Shown here one piece after another: positions 1 to 9,118 of a DNA stretch of 64,000 nucleotides. This stretch comes from Moraxellaceae bacterium (GTDB taxonomy: Bacteria > Pseudomonadota > Gammaproteobacteria > Pseudomonadales > Moraxellaceae). Under the pieces are notes generated by a model. That model worked only from the letters and a program-made list of their open reading frames with translations. It was not told the origin of the DNA and searched no databases. Made by a program: the position numbers and the translations under genes. Within the stretch, counting starts at the first letter, position 1; each line of letters opens with the position of its first letter. The stretch is from NCBI GenBank assembly GCA_024234595.1, contig JACKNZ010000014.1, forward strand, positions 45,499 through 109,498, in the 5' to 3' direction.

Positions 1-63
1 GTTATGGTATATAGCATGATAGCTTTTATCTCAGGACTATTATGGTTAGTTTAGGAGTTTAAT

Positions 64-384
64 ATGCAAACAGTGATGGTTATTGTGGGTACCGCATTAT
101 TGTCGAGTTTTTTGACTGCTTTAACCATGATTTGGTTGTGGCGGCAAATATGGCGACAACAATTAGAGCAACGCTTAAGACAGTTACAAGATGATATGAG
201 TCGTACTGTTGAAACGCGCGTGCGGCGAGTGATTACCGAGAGCCTTGCGGATGTTAAACCGTCCGATATGTTGCGTGATAGTACATGGCGTGCTGCAAAA
301 TCGGGTTCGGACTTATTAAGTGATAGCTTTAGTGCTTTGTTATCACGTTGGCGAAAAAATACCGATTACACCGAACAGCCTTAG
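64..384 (+). CDS. Small membrane-anchored coiled-coil protein, unknown
   Basis: A 106-residue protein with one hydrophobic segment at about residues 4-26 and a charged, Arg/Gln-rich stretch after it (about 27-60) that looks like an amphipathic helix or coiled coil. A good ribosome binding site (AGGAG) lies a few bases before the ATG. I do not recognise a family. The topology suggests an inner-membrane protein with a short N-terminal anchor and a cytoplasmic tail. It is convergent with the SCP2-domain gene and separated from it by one base. Real by RBS and composition, but no function can be given. Confidence 0.6.
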   Translation: MQTVMVIVGTALLSSFLTALTMIWLWRQIWRQQLEQRLRQLQDDMSRTVETRVRRVITESLADVKPSDMLRDSTWRAAKSGSDLLSDSFSALLSRWRKNTDYTEQP

Positions 385-385
385 T

Positions 386-1072
386 CTATAACGCAATGCC
401 AATACTTAGGCCAATTAAACCGACAGTACACACAATCAGTATTTTAATGAGCGTGACTAGCGTGCGAGTATGGTCAATTTGTTGGTATAACAGTTTTTCG
501 AGGGCGGCAAGCTGAGTTTTTTGTGATTGAACTTCGGTATTTAAGGCGGCAATTTCTGCACGTGTTTGTTTGATAAGTGCAGGAATAGGTTGTAAATCAC
601 GCAACCAAGACAAATCCTGTTCGGTGAGTTTTTGCCACAAGGCATTGATTGGCCAATGCGTTTTAATCCAATGTGCAGCAGCAGAGCGCAAGTTAAACTC
701 TTGTAATAAATGGCGCAGTTGTTGTAATAAGCTAGAATCGCCCCACAAGTGCAAATGGCCTTTAGACTCTGCACGTTGTTCAGACTCTAAGCCCAACAAT
801 GTCCATACTAAATCACGTACTTTACCACTTAAACGGACTTGTACATCGCCTTGTGGTTTAGGACTTACTTCGACGCCTTGAGGTGTAAATAATAAATAGA
901 ATACCTGATAGGGCGCAAAAGTTTTAACACGCACAACAATACCTTCCAGTTGGCTAAGCTGGTTGCGTGTATTAGGGTCTAAATCAATAAAAGCATTGAG
1001 CAAACTTTCAAGGCTATTAAGCCAGAAGTAGGCGAGCGATGAAGTTTGCTGCTGGAACTGTGCGCTACTCAT
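386..1072 (-). CDS. SCP2 sterol-binding domain protein, UbiJ-like
   Basis: A 228-residue protein. The N-terminal half (about residues 25-125) reads as an SCP2-like lipid-binding fold of the UbiJ type, with the pattern of a hydrophobic helix followed by strands ending in a GDSSLLQQL-like helix. Residues 165-200 form a coiled coil and residues 207-227 a terminal membrane helix. UbiJ is an accessory factor that binds ubiquinone intermediates for the Ubi complex; in most gammaproteobacteria it sits between ubiE and ubiB, which are not next to it here. The C-terminal membrane anchor is unusual for UbiJ. Family assignment is by pattern only, so a different SCP2-like role is possible. Confidence 0.5.
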   Translation of the reverse strand: MSSAQFQQQTSSLAYFWLNSLESLLNAFIDLDPNTRNQLSQLEGIVVRVKTFAPYQVFYLLFTPQGVEVSPKPQGDVQVRLSGKVRDLVWTLLGLESEQRAESKGHLHLWGDSSLLQQLRHLLQEFNLRSAAAHWIKTHWPINALWQKLTEQDLSWLRDLQPIPALIKQTRAEIAALNTEVQSQKTQLAALEKLLYQQIDHTRTLVTLIKILIVCTVGLIGLSIGIAL

Positions 1073-1422
1073 TTTATTATCTTATCCGCGTAGCGGTCTT
1101 AACCTATCGTTAAATGGCAAACTCCTTAGCTAGAGCTTGATAAGTACACCGCTTTTGTAAAAGTTCATGTAGGCTCTTTATCTTGTCAGACAATTTGTTT
1201 TTATGCTAGCCCTTAAAATGCTAGTATAGCCACGTTTAGATAATTTTTTGTACTCTTTTGTTATGTCATCAGCCCGCTAGCTGATTTTAGTTCTTAGAGT
1301 CGCCTTGAGCATATTCTCATCATATAACGTTGGTGCTGTAAATTTCAACCGTGATACATATCGATATACTATCAATCAATAGTATGTCGGTAATTAGTGA
1401 TTTGTAAAATTGGGGAACACGA
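1073..1422. other. 350-bp intergenic gap
   Basis: The region between two diverging genes. It is AT-rich and must hold the promoters for the UbiJ-like gene on the minus strand and the phasin gene on the plus strand. A short GGGGAAC sequence just before position 1423 serves as the phasin ribosome binding site. No RNA gene, further ORF or clear hairpin was found. Confidence 0.5.
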
Positions 1423-1845
1423 ATGGCCATTGAAAAGAAAACAACAGATAAGCCTCGCAAACTTAGCTCTGCCAGTGAATTACGTAAATATACACAAGAT
1501 ATTTGGTTGGCTGGTTTAGGTGCTTTTTCTCGTGCCGAAGAAGAAGGCGGCAAGTTGTTTGATAATCTTGTTAAAGTTGGCGAAGAGCTAGAAGCCAAAA
1601 CTCGCGATATTGCGGATAACACCGTAGAAACCGTGGTAGAAGCACGAGACAAAGTATTAGAAAAAGCCAGTGACACCCGTGAAAAGGTTGAGCGTGCTTT
1701 TGATGATAAAATATCAGCGGCATTAGGGCGTTTGGGTATTCCTAGTCAACGAGAGTTAGATTCTGTTAACCAGCGTTTGGATACTTTAACGCAGGTATTG
1801 CAACAGTTAACCGACCAAATGCGTGACAATAACGCTAAAAAATAA
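1423..1845 (+). CDS. Phasin family protein (PhaI/PhaF type)
   Basis: A 140-residue phasin of the PhaF/PhaI class (poly(hydroxyalkanoate) granule-associated family). The hallmark block near residues 26-50 (DIWLAGLGAFSRAEEEGGKL) is present, followed by a long amphipathic helix rich in Glu, Lys and Ala, and a C-terminal coiled coil. It lacks the Lys/Ala/Pro-rich histone-like tail of PhaF, so it resembles the short PhaI form. Phasins coat PHA granules and control their size. The gene stands alone, followed by a strong terminator; no PHA synthase gene is in the window, so granule formation would depend on genes elsewhere. Confidence 0.85.
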   Translation: MAIEKKTTDKPRKLSSASELRKYTQDIWLAGLGAFSRAEEEGGKLFDNLVKVGEELEAKTRDIADNTVETVVEARDKVLEKASDTREKVERAFDDKISAALGRLGIPSQRELDSVNQRLDTLTQVLQQLTDQMRDNNAKK

Positions 1846-1861
1846 GCTGTTATGTTTGTAG

Positions 1862-1887
1862 AAAAACCCGCGAAATGCGGGTTTTTT
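1862..1887 (+). terminator. Rho-independent terminator after phasin gene
   Basis: A perfect ACCCGC/GCGGGT stem with a short AAAT-type loop is preceded by an A run and followed by TTTTTT. Because of the A run it could work in both directions, and it sits exactly between the convergent phasin and SDR genes. Confidence 0.85.
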
Positions 1888-1888
1888 A

Positions 1889-2833
1889 TTAAGATTTTAA
1901 GTGCCGATAATGGTCAAAAATCTCTTGCAGACTATAGCGTGGTTTAAAGCCAAAGGTTTTGCTAAATAATGAACCATCTATGGTGGCGGCATATTTAAAA
2001 TAATCTAATAAATGCGGAGGCAATAACTCGCGTTTGCTGATTTTTGCGAGTATTTGAGGCATATTTTCGGGAATAGAAGGAATAGGCAGTTTTTTGCAGC
2101 CACATAACGACAAGGCAACTTGATAGGGTACACAGTCATCGGGTGCAACATTGTAAATGCCTGCATGATTCTTTTCAAAAGCAACCACAATCGCATTCGC
2201 CATATCTTCTAAATGAATAAACTGCATCATTGGCGAGTAACCCATGAGTATAGGCGTACGCTCCTGCATCAGTAATTGGCTAAAGGTGTTGTTAACGCCC
2301 GGCCCGACAATATTACAAGGTCGTAAAATGGTAATGTTAAGCTCAGGATACTTCCATAAATAAATCGTCGATAAATTCTCGAGTTCAACCGAGTCAACCA
2401 AGTCCATGGTAATGCCTGCGGCTTTGAGTGGTGCGCTTTCGGTTAAATAGGCAGGATTAAGAGGATGTGCACCATACACAAAATAAGTCGATAACACTAA
2501 GGTTTGCTTGACTTGATATTTACGAGCAAGGTCTAACAGGCGTTGACTACCAATAACATTCGCATTGTAGCGGCCTTCTCGACTGTTTTCGTTAGAGCCA
2601 ATGCGGCCTAAGTGAATAATGCCATCAAAATGATATTCTTTAAATAAATCTTCAAAACGCCTTTTATTAAAATCTAAACGATAACTGGGAATATCTTCGG
2701 GCATACTGACTTCACGGCGACTGTCACAGACCACTAAACGATATTTATCACGTAATCGTGTAATCACTTGTTGTGCTAATGCCCCTGCAGCACCTGTAAT
2801 GAGCAAGCAAGGCAGTGTATTGGTGGCAGTCAT
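1889..2833 (-). CDS. NAD-dependent epimerase/dehydratase family (extended SDR)
   Basis: A 314-residue extended short-chain dehydrogenase. The N-terminal Rossmann motif GAAGALAQQV (about residues 14-23) is clear, and an LRPCNIVGPG segment near residue 170 is typical of nucleotide-sugar epimerases. The usual YxxxK catalytic pair is not obvious: the expected region reads YLWKYPE. The start codon overlaps the stop of the upstream acyltransferase gene by one base (TAATG), so the two are translationally coupled. Similar SDR-plus-acyltransferase pairs occur in Pseudomonadales. Substrate unknown; a role in lipid or envelope metabolism is inferred from the partner only. Confidence 0.7.
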   Translation of the reverse strand: MTATNTLPCLLITGAAGALAQQVITRLRDKYRLVVCDSRREVSMPEDIPSYRLDFNKRRFEDLFKEYHFDGIIHLGRIGSNENSREGRYNANVIGSQRLLDLARKYQVKQTLVLSTYFVYGAHPLNPAYLTESAPLKAAGITMDLVDSVELENLSTIYLWKYPELNITILRPCNIVGPGVNNTFSQLLMQERTPILMGYSPMMQFIHLEDMANAIVVAFEKNHAGIYNVAPDDCVPYQVALSLCGCKKLPIPSIPENMPQILAKISKRELLPPHLLDYFKYAATIDGSLFSKTFGFKPRYSLQEIFDHYRHLKS

Positions 2834-3642
2834 TATCTTACTCCATGTTTGTGTTGAGCATCGCTAATCAGTTGTCTGATTTTAGCTTTTACAACGTTAA
2901 CTTTTGCTTCGAGGTCATCTTCTGAGTGAATAGGGCCTTCAAAATGTAAAGGTTCGCCAAAATTTAAGCTAACACGGGTGGGAATAGCAAAAGGGACGGT
3001 AATTGGAAAATAAGGCAAGCCAAAACGTTTGGCCATACCCTTAGCATTGCCAAACATTGGTAATGCTTCTTCGCATCCGACAATCCCCACAGGGACAATA
3101 GGTGTATTAGTGTCAATAGCAATGTCCATAAAACCATTGCCAAAGCGTTGTAATTGATAACGATTGATAAAACCTTTGCTTGTGCCACGAATCCCTTCTG
3201 GAAAAACAATCACGGCTTCTTCTTGTTTAAGCATATCAAGGCAGTTTTGCGTTTGGCCTGTCACCGCACCAATTTCACTTAAAAAAGAACCAATATAAGG
3301 AATGCCTGTAAATAATCGTTCAATCATGGCACGTGGCACGCGAGGTGCATAAGGATTGCTTAAAATACTATAAGCCAGTAATGCACCATCTAAAGGTAAA
3401 TAACCAGAGTGATTGGCGACAATCAACACACGGCCAGTCGCAGGAATGTTCTCTCGGCCAAAAGCTTGTACTTTAAAATAGTGGTCATACAAAAAACGTA
3501 CCCCAGCGGCTGCACGATAGGCACTAGCACGATGATAGCCCCAACGGTCATAGTCGAGACTACCAAGAGGTTTGGGGGCATTGTCAATATTGGCTTTAAG
3601 TTCGGGAGGTAATAACACCTCTTGCAGCTTTTTAAATCGCAT
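2833..3642 (-). CDS. Lysophospholipid acyltransferase family protein (PlsC-like)
   Basis: A 269-residue acyltransferase. Motif I appears as NHSGYLPLDG (about residues 77-86), the longer H-x6-D variant found in some PlsC relatives rather than the classic H-x4-D. The second conserved block FPEGIRGTSKG follows near residue 147. These enzymes transfer acyl groups from acyl-ACP or acyl-CoA to a glycerol-type hydroxyl at the inner membrane. First gene of a two-gene operon with the SDR downstream (one-base overlap). The acceptor cannot be told from sequence. Confidence 0.75.
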   Translation of the reverse strand: MRFKKLQEVLLPPELKANIDNAPKPLGSLDYDRWGYHRASAYRAAAGVRFLYDHYFKVQAFGRENIPATGRVLIVANHSGYLPLDGALLAYSILSNPYAPRVPRAMIERLFTGIPYIGSFLSEIGAVTGQTQNCLDMLKQEEAVIVFPEGIRGTSKGFINRYQLQRFGNGFMDIAIDTNTPIVPVGIVGCEEALPMFGNAKGMAKRFGLPYFPITVPFAIPTRVSLNFGEPLHFEGPIHSEDDLEAKVNVVKAKIRQLISDAQHKHGVR

Positions 3643-3980
3643 AACATTGGTCTCTAAAATAAGAGTATAAGCACAGTATATTGGCTAATATGCTAACAGT
3701 AACTGTGTGCTGGCGTAAGTTAAACACAAAAAAACATCTTTTTGTGGCAGAAATATAATACACTTGGCGTCCTTACCCTTGACCCTGTGCTATAGCCATT
3801 GATATAAAAGCAGCCTGTGATTTGCTGGTCATGACTTATCGCTGTATTGGCCTAGGTTTTGTGTCATATCAACGTATGCGTGTACCATGCTAAAAACAAA
3901 GATTGACTTGTTTTGGCAGTATGCTGCTTTAATAATGTGCCAGTTTTTAGTAAAAACTTGACTATAACGAAGAGGAAAAA
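3643..3980. other. 338-bp intergenic gap upstream of hupB
   Basis: An AT-rich gap between the divergent acyltransferase and HU genes that should hold both promoters. A TTGACT hexamer occurs near 3903 but no -10 box at standard spacing was convincing. No other feature was seen. Confidence 0.4.
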
Positions 3981-4256
3981 ATGAATAAATCTGAATTAAT
4001 CGACGCAATTGCCAGTTCTGCAAACTTAACTAAAGCTGATGCTGGTCGTGCCTTAGAAGGTTTTACCAATGCCATTACTCAAGCATTACAAGCAGGCGAT
4101 AGCGTCAGTTTGATTGGCTTTGGTACTTTTAGTGTTAAAGAGCGTGCTGCGCGTAAAGGCCGTAATCCTAAAACTGGTCAAGAAATTGATATTGCAGCCA
4201 GCAAAGTACCTGACTTTAAAGCAGGCAAAGGCTTAAAAGATGCGATTGGCTCATAA
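3981..4256 (+). CDS. hupB: DNA-binding protein HU
   Basis: A 91-residue HU protein with the full family pattern: N-terminal NKSELIDAIA, the GFGTFSV turn, RKGRNPKTGQEI of the DNA-binding arm, and a VPDFKAGKGLKDA-like C-terminus. HU bends and compacts DNA and helps replication and regulation. An AGAGGAAAAA ribosome site precedes the ATG. It is followed by a terminator and then ppiD, the same order as hupB-ppiD in E. coli and Pseudomonas, which supports the hupB name over hupA. Confidence 0.95.
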   Translation: MNKSELIDAIASSANLTKADAGRALEGFTNAITQALQAGDSVSLIGFGTFSVKERAARKGRNPKTGQEIDIAASKVPDFKAGKGLKDAIGS

Positions 4257-4277
4257 TTAGACGATTATTATGATTGC

Positions 4278-4303
4278 AAACGCGCCTCTGTTGGGCGCGT
4301 TTT
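4278..4303 (+). terminator. Terminator after hupB
   Basis: AACGCGCC-TCTGTT-GGGCGCGTT stem and loop followed by TTATATTTT. It separates hupB from ppiD. Confidence 0.8.
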
Positions 4304-4324
4304 ATATTTTGATTACTGCTTATC

Positions 4325-4363
4325 AGGACTTAGGCATTGTGTTGCGATAAGTGCGTAAGTCCT
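4325..4363. repeat. Short palindromic derivative of the GACTTACGC element
   Basis: 39 bp starting AGGACTTAGGCA and ending TGCGTAAGTCCT, which are inverted copies of each other. The ends match the termini of the ~100-bp elements at 8497, 12869, 19967 and 24638, and the centre contains GCGATAA, also found in those elements. It looks like an internally deleted copy. Confidence 0.65.
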
Positions 4364-4415
4364 AAGTTGTTAATGTTGTTGGTTATAAGTAGTACTTTAG
4401 CTATGGTGGAGAGTC

Positions 4416-6317
4416 ATGCAAGCCTTTCGTGATATGTTACGTGGATGGGTCGGAAAAGCCTTATTAGTGTTATTAACAGTGCCTTTTGCGTTGGTGGGCA
4501 TTGAGTCTTATTTTGTAGGTGGAAAGGCTGCTCCTGTTGCAACAGTCAACGACGAAGATATTAGTCAGTTTGAGCTTGACCGTAGTGTTGACCAGCAAAA
4601 ACAGCGTTTATTAGCAAGTATGGGCGACAATGCCGATGCCTCGCGTATTGATACTGAAGTACTGCGCAATCAGGTGCTAAAAAGCCTAATAGACCGTGCG
4701 TTATTAACCAGTCATGCTCATGAAAAAGGCTTTTTGATTGATGACGAGAGTATTATTCGTTTAATTCACGAAACTCCTGCCTTTCAAGAAAACGGAGCTT
4801 TTTCTCAGGCTCGTTATGAGCAAGTGCTGCGTAACTCTGGTGAAGACCCTGTTAATTTTCCTGCTAAAGCCAAAAAAGAAATTGCCGTATCCCAAATGAC
4901 GGGTGGTATTATTCAGACGGCTTTTGTCACGCCTAAACAAGTAGATGCACTGTCAGTTTTAGATAGCCAAAAACGTGATATTCATATTGCGGTAGTTCCT
5001 GCGGCAAGCTATTTGGCCAAAGTGCAGGTGTCAGATGAGGAAGTTGCCACTCATTACAAAGCAAATACCGCTAAATACACTACCGAAGAAAAAGTGGCAG
5101 TCGATTATTTGGTGTTAGGTGCTGAGTTATTTACCGATAAAGTATTATTGACCGATGCCGATGTTGAGGCACGTTATGCCGAAAGACTAAAAAACTTGAC
5201 CGAAAATGAACAACGTCGTGCAGCACATATTTTGATTAAAATCACTGATAAAGTGAAAGATGCGGATGCCTTGGCAACCATTAAAGACATCGAAAAACGT
5301 GTTCAAGCTGGCGAGGATTTTGGTGCGTTGGCCAAGCAATATTCACAAGATGAAGGCTCTGCGATTAACAATGGTGATTTAGGCTTTGTGGGCAAAGGTG
5401 CATTTGTGCCTGAGTTCGAAAAAACCATGTATGCTTTGCAGCCTAATCAAGTGTCGGCACCTGTTAAAACACAATTTGGTTATCACATTATTAAATTATT
5501 AGAAGTTCAAAAAGCGGCGGCTCCTAATATGGCTGATATTCGCTCCGAATTAGAAGCCGAGGTACGTGCCATTAAATCAGAAGAGTTATATGCCGAAGCG
5601 ATTGAAAAAATGGATGCTTTAGCTTACGAGTCTTCGGATTTAAGCGAAGCCGCTAAGCAATATAATTTGACGGTGCAGATATCGCCTTTGTTTGCTAAAA
5701 ATGGTGGAACAGAAGGTTTGGCAGGCAATAAAAAAATTGTCCAAGCCGCCTTTAGTGATGATGTTTTAAAAGATGGCAAAAACTCCTCTGCTTTGGCTTT
5801 AGATAACAAACACAGTGTTTGGATTCATTTAAATAAGCATGAGGCAAGTCGAGTTAAACCTTTAGCCGAAGTGGCCGCAGACATTAAATTAACATTGCAA
5901 TTAGACAAAGCAGGAGCCTTAGCCAAACAAACCGCTGAAGCCATGAGCAAAGCTTTGAATGAGGGCAAAAATGCGTTAGAGCTTGCTGCCAGCAATGGTG
6001 TGGCATGGCAAGACTTTCCAGCAAGCACACGCACGTCAGCAGCACCTTTACCCGAGATGCTAAAAGTAGCCTTTAGACTGCCAAACCCAAAAGCATCACA
6101 ATGGACGGCTGCGGTTAATCCTTCGGGTAAAGACTATGCGATTGTGGCAATTAGTCGTATTGATGCAGGCGTAGCGAGTTATAGCGATGAGCAAAAAAAG
6201 CAATTCTCGGGCATGTTAGCTAACGTCAAAGGCCAGCAGGAGTTGCAAGATTATCTGTCTTATTTACGCGCCAATGCCAAAATAAAGCAGGCAACAGCCA
6301 AAGAAAAAGCTGAATAA
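4416..6317 (+). CDS. ppiD: Peptidyl-prolyl isomerase PpiD (SurA_N and parvulin domains)
   Basis: A 633-residue periplasmic chaperone tethered to the inner membrane. Residues 12-34 form the N-terminal anchor, about 36-180 the SurA_N-like chaperone domain, and about 268-365 a parvulin domain (RRAAHILIK at its start, GDLGFVGKGAFVPEFE and the QFGYHIIKL end). PpiD sits near the Sec translocon and helps outer-membrane and secreted proteins fold. A GGTGGAG ribosome site precedes the ATG. The location after hupB is the conserved one. Length matches the family (about 620). Confidence 0.93.
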   Translation: MQAFRDMLRGWVGKALLVLLTVPFALVGIESYFVGGKAAPVATVNDEDISQFELDRSVDQQKQRLLASMGDNADASRIDTEVLRNQVLKSLIDRALLTSHAHEKGFLIDDESIIRLIHETPAFQENGAFSQARYEQVLRNSGEDPVNFPAKAKKEIAVSQMTGGIIQTAFVTPKQVDALSVLDSQKRDIHIAVVPAASYLAKVQVSDEEVATHYKANTAKYTTEEKVAVDYLVLGAELFTDKVLLTDADVEARYAERLKNLTENEQRRAAHILIKITDKVKDADALATIKDIEKRVQAGEDFGALAKQYSQDEGSAINNGDLGFVGKGAFVPEFEKTMYALQPNQVSAPVKTQFGYHIIKLLEVQKAAAPNMADIRSELEAEVRAIKSEELYAEAIEKMDALAYESSDLSEAAKQYNLTVQISPLFAKNGGTEGLAGNKKIVQAAFSDDVLKDGKNSSALALDNKHSVWIHLNKHEASRVKPLAEVAADIKLTLQLDKAGALAKQTAEAMSKALNEGKNALELAASNGVAWQDFPASTRTSAAPLPEMLKVAFRLPNPKASQWTAAVNPSGKDYAIVAISRIDAGVASYSDEQKKQFSGMLANVKGQQELQDYLSYLRANAKIKQATAKEKAE

Positions 6318-6335
6318 GCTTTTTGAGATAACACT

Positions 6336-6410
6336 AAAGGCGGACTTTTTAGAGCTTAGGTATGGCGGTTTAGTGCCTAAGTTCTGTTTTTAAGTCTGCC
6401 TTTTGTTTTT
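6336..6410 (+). terminator. Long hairpin terminator after ppiD
   Basis: Nested inverted repeats: outer arms AAAGGCGGACTT (6336-6347) and AAGTCTGCCTTTT (6391-6403), inner arms around CTTAGG/CCTAAG (6355-6360 and 6376-6381), followed by TTTTGTTTTT. The size is greater than a simple terminator, so it may derive from a repeat element used as terminator. Confidence 0.6.
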
Positions 6411-6430
6411 GTGGTTAACAGATTCGATTT

Positions 6431-7225
6431 ATGAAGACTCTAAGTTCACGTCAAAATCCTTTAATTAAAGAAATTCATTTATTAGCTAATTCGGCTATTG
6501 AGAGACGCAAACAACAGAAAACTTTATTAGATGGAGTGCATTTAATACAAGCGGCTTTAGACAATCAGATTAACTTAGATACCGTATTTGTGAGTGAGCA
6601 TGGTTTACGCTCTGCCGAAATAGCCTCTTTAGTGGCACAGTTAGAACAGACGATGTCTTGTGTGTTATTAACAGATAATTTATTTGAGTATATTAGCCCT
6701 AGCGACAGTCCAGCAGGTATTTTGGCGATGATGCCATTGCCTGTTAGTCCTGTGTTGACTACGCCTCAAGAGTCATGTGTTATTTTAGAAGCAATTCAAG
6801 ATACAGGTAATTTGGGGACAATTTTGCGCACCGCTGCCGCTGCTGGTATGCGTGATATATATTTGAGTGAAGGCTGTGCGCAGGCATGGTCGCCGCGAGT
6901 GTTGCGGGCAGCAATGGGCGCGCATTTTGTGTTAACCGTGCATGAAAAAGTCGATATTGCGGCACTATTAGCAACATTTAAAGGCCAAGTATTAGCCACA
7001 GGTTTACATCAAGCGAAGTCTTTGTATGATTTAAATTTAAATCAAGCCACAGCTTGGTTATTTGGCAGCGAAGGGCAGGGCTTATCGGCACAAACAATGG
7101 CTTTGGCGCACCAACAAGTGATTATTCCGATGAGTGAAGGCGTGGAGTCTTTAAATGTAGCGGCTGCCGCTGCGGTCTGTTTGTTTGAGCAACGGCGGCA
7201 GTCTTTTGCTAAACCATCTTTCTAA
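6431..7225 (+). CDS. TrmH/SpoU family RNA 2'-O-ribose methyltransferase
   Basis: A 264-residue SPOUT methyltransferase. The three family motifs are present: motif 1 with QDTGNLGTILRTAAAAG (about residues 120-136), motif 2 LFGSEGQGLS (about 210-219) and motif 3 IPMSEGVESLNVAAAAAV (about 235-252). An N-terminal substrate-binding domain covers about residues 1-90. Such enzymes use SAM to methylate rRNA or tRNA ribose; the closest named types are RlmB- and TrmH-like, and I cannot choose. The 3' end overlaps the convergent fabB gene by 17 bases. Confidence 0.85.
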   Translation: MKTLSSRQNPLIKEIHLLANSAIERRKQQKTLLDGVHLIQAALDNQINLDTVFVSEHGLRSAEIASLVAQLEQTMSCVLLTDNLFEYISPSDSPAGILAMMPLPVSPVLTTPQESCVILEAIQDTGNLGTILRTAAAAGMRDIYLSEGCAQAWSPRVLRAAMGAHFVLTVHEKVDIAALLATFKGQVLATGLHQAKSLYDLNLNQATAWLFGSEGQGLSAQTMALAHQQVIIPMSEGVESLNVAAAAAVCLFEQRRQSFAKPSF

Positions 7226-8423
7226 AAATCAAACTGGCATTGGTGCCACCAAAACCAAAACTATTGGACATTGCCGCATTGACTGGCTGATAACGTGTTT
7301 CACGGACAATGGGAAAGTCTTGAGCCGCAGGGTCAAGCTCGTCAATATGGGCAGAAGCGGCAATAAAATCTTCTTGCATCATCAACAAGCTATAAATGGC
7401 TTCTTGAACACCTGCTGCACCTAAAGAGTGACCTGTTAAGGCTTTAGTTGAGCTGATATACGGTAAGTTATTGCCAAAAACGCGTTGAATGGCTTTTAAC
7501 TCAACACAATCGCCTGTAGGTGTGGCCGTACCGTGAGCATTGATATAATCCACTGTACCACCCGCCATTTGTAAAGCTAATTCCATACAGCGCGCAGCAC
7601 CATCACCACTTGGCGCAACCATATCATAACCATCAGACGTTGCACCGTAACCGACTAATTCAGCATAAATTTTGGCACCACGCTCTACGGCATGCAAGTA
7701 ATCTTCTAGCACTAAAATGCCGCCTCCACCTGCAATCACAAAACCATCACGATTGGCCGAGAAGGGGCGAGAGGCAGATTCGGGCGTATCATTATAACGG
7801 CTAGCCATTGCCCCCATCGCATCAAACAAACACGATAAGCTCCAATGTTCTTCTTCGCCACCACCAGCAAAAACAATATCTTGTTTGCCTAATTGAATTT
7901 GCTCCATGGCATTGCCAATACAATGGGCAGAAGTGGCACAAGCCGAAGAAATAGCATAGTTAACACCATGAATTTCAAACGCAGTTGCTAAAGAGGCAAC
8001 CACGGTACTGGTCATGGTGCGAGGAACCATATAAGGGCCAACACGCTTAATGCCTTTTTCACGAGCAGTATCAACGGCTTGCAAGACGTTTGCTGTTGAA
8101 GCACCACCTGAGCCAGCAATGACCCCGACACGCGGATTTTGAGCATATTGTTCTTTAGTTAAACCTGCATCAGCAATCGCTTGTTGCATCGCTAAATAAG
8201 CATACGCGGCAGCATCCCCCATAAAACGCTTGGTTTTGCGGTCAATAGCTGCTTCTAAATCAACATCGGGGCGGCCACTGACTTGGCTTTTAAAGCCCAT
8301 TTCGGCATATGTGGCATTATGGCGAATGCCTGATAATTGCTGTTTTAAACTATGGCTAACGGTGGCGGCGTCATTGCCAATACATGAAACGATTCCTAAA
8401 CCTGTCACAACGACACGACGCAT
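7209..8423 (-). CDS. fabB: Beta-ketoacyl-ACP synthase I
   Basis: A 404-residue condensing enzyme of fatty acid elongation. The catalytic triad is visible: Cys162 in SSACATSAH, His297 in NAHGTATPTGD and His332 in TGHSLGAAG, with Lys327 just before. Length and motifs fit FabB (E. coli Cys163/His298/His333). With fabA upstream on the same strand it forms the classic unsaturated fatty acid branch, although a ~100-bp repeat element (8497-8596) lies between the two genes. The 3' end overlaps the convergent methyltransferase gene. Confidence 0.95.
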   Translation of the reverse strand: MRRVVVTGLGIVSCIGNDAATVSHSLKQQLSGIRHNATYAEMGFKSQVSGRPDVDLEAAIDRKTKRFMGDAAAYAYLAMQQAIADAGLTKEQYAQNPRVGVIAGSGGASTANVLQAVDTAREKGIKRVGPYMVPRTMTSTVVASLATAFEIHGVNYAISSACATSAHCIGNAMEQIQLGKQDIVFAGGGEEEHWSLSCLFDAMGAMASRYNDTPESASRPFSANRDGFVIAGGGGILVLEDYLHAVERGAKIYAELVGYGATSDGYDMVAPSGDGAARCMELALQMAGGTVDYINAHGTATPTGDCVELKAIQRVFGNNLPYISSTKALTGHSLGAAGVQEAIYSLLMMQEDFIAASAHIDELDPAAQDFPIVRETRYQPVNAAMSNSFGFGGTNASLIFRKMV

Positions 8424-8496
8424 AACGCACCCTCTCTATAATTGGTATCTTGCTCAGCATCATAGCTTAGTAAGCTTAAATAATTATTAAGATAAC

Positions 8497-8596
8497 AAGA
8501 CTTACGCATTTCACCGAAATTAACGCGTTTTGTGAACATAAAATCGTTAAAAACGATTGAAATGTGAGCAAATAAGCGATAACCGCGTAAGTCTTA
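8497..8596 (-). repeat. ~100-bp GACTTACGC palindromic element, copy 1
   Basis: Ends AAGACTTACGC and GCGTAAGTCTTA are inverted copies; the centre holds AATCGTTAAAAACGATT, a perfect inner palindrome. The sequence is the reverse complement of the copies at 12869, 19967 and 24638. It sits between fabA and fabB. No coding capacity, so a MITE-like or REP-like non-autonomous element. Confidence 0.85.
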
Positions 8597-8605
8597 GAAT
8601 TTAAA

Positions 8606-9118
8606 CTAAAAATTATCGGTACTGGTAAACAAACCACATTTTAAATCTAATGCCGTATAAATTTCACGGCCATCCACCAACACACGGCCATCGGCAATTC
8701 CCATGACTAATTTGCGCTCAATCACGCGACGTATCTGTAGTTCATAAGTAAGCTTTTGATGAGAGGGTAACACTTGCCCCACAAATTTGACTTCACCCAC
8801 CCCTAAAGCACGTCCACGACCAGGATTGCCGCGCCAACCTAAATAAAAGCCTAATAATTGCCACATGGCATCTAAGCCTAAACATCCGGGCATCACAGGG
8901 TCGCTGATAAAATGACAGTCAAAAAACCATAAATTGGGCGTAATGTCTAACTCGGCAAAAATTTCACCTTTGCCATACAAGCCATCATCATCGGTGATTT
9001 TAATAATTCTATCCATCATTAACATCGGAGGAACTGGTAAACGAGCATTGTTGTCACCAAATAATTCACCACGCCCGCAAGCTAGTAGTTGTTCTTTTGT
9101 ATAGTGATTAGCGCGCAT
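8606..9118 (-). CDS. fabA: 3-hydroxydecanoyl-ACP dehydratase/isomerase
   Basis: A 170-residue FabA. The active-site histidine is His69 in WFFDCHFISDPVMPG and the catalytic acid Asp83 in GLDAMWQLLGF, matching E. coli His70 and Asp84. It dehydrates 3-hydroxydecanoyl-ACP and isomerises trans-2 to cis-3-decenoyl-ACP, the branch point to unsaturated fatty acids; FabB then extends the product. Upstream of fabB on the same strand, separated by a repeat element that might affect co-transcription. Confidence 0.95.
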   Translation of the reverse strand: MRANHYTKEQLLACGRGELFGDNNARLPVPPMLMMDRIIKITDDDGLYGKGEIFAELDITPNLWFFDCHFISDPVMPGCLGLDAMWQLLGFYLGWRGNPGRGRALGVGEVKFVGQVLPSHQKLTYELQIRRVIERKLVMGIADGRVLVDGREIYTALDLKCGLFTSTDNF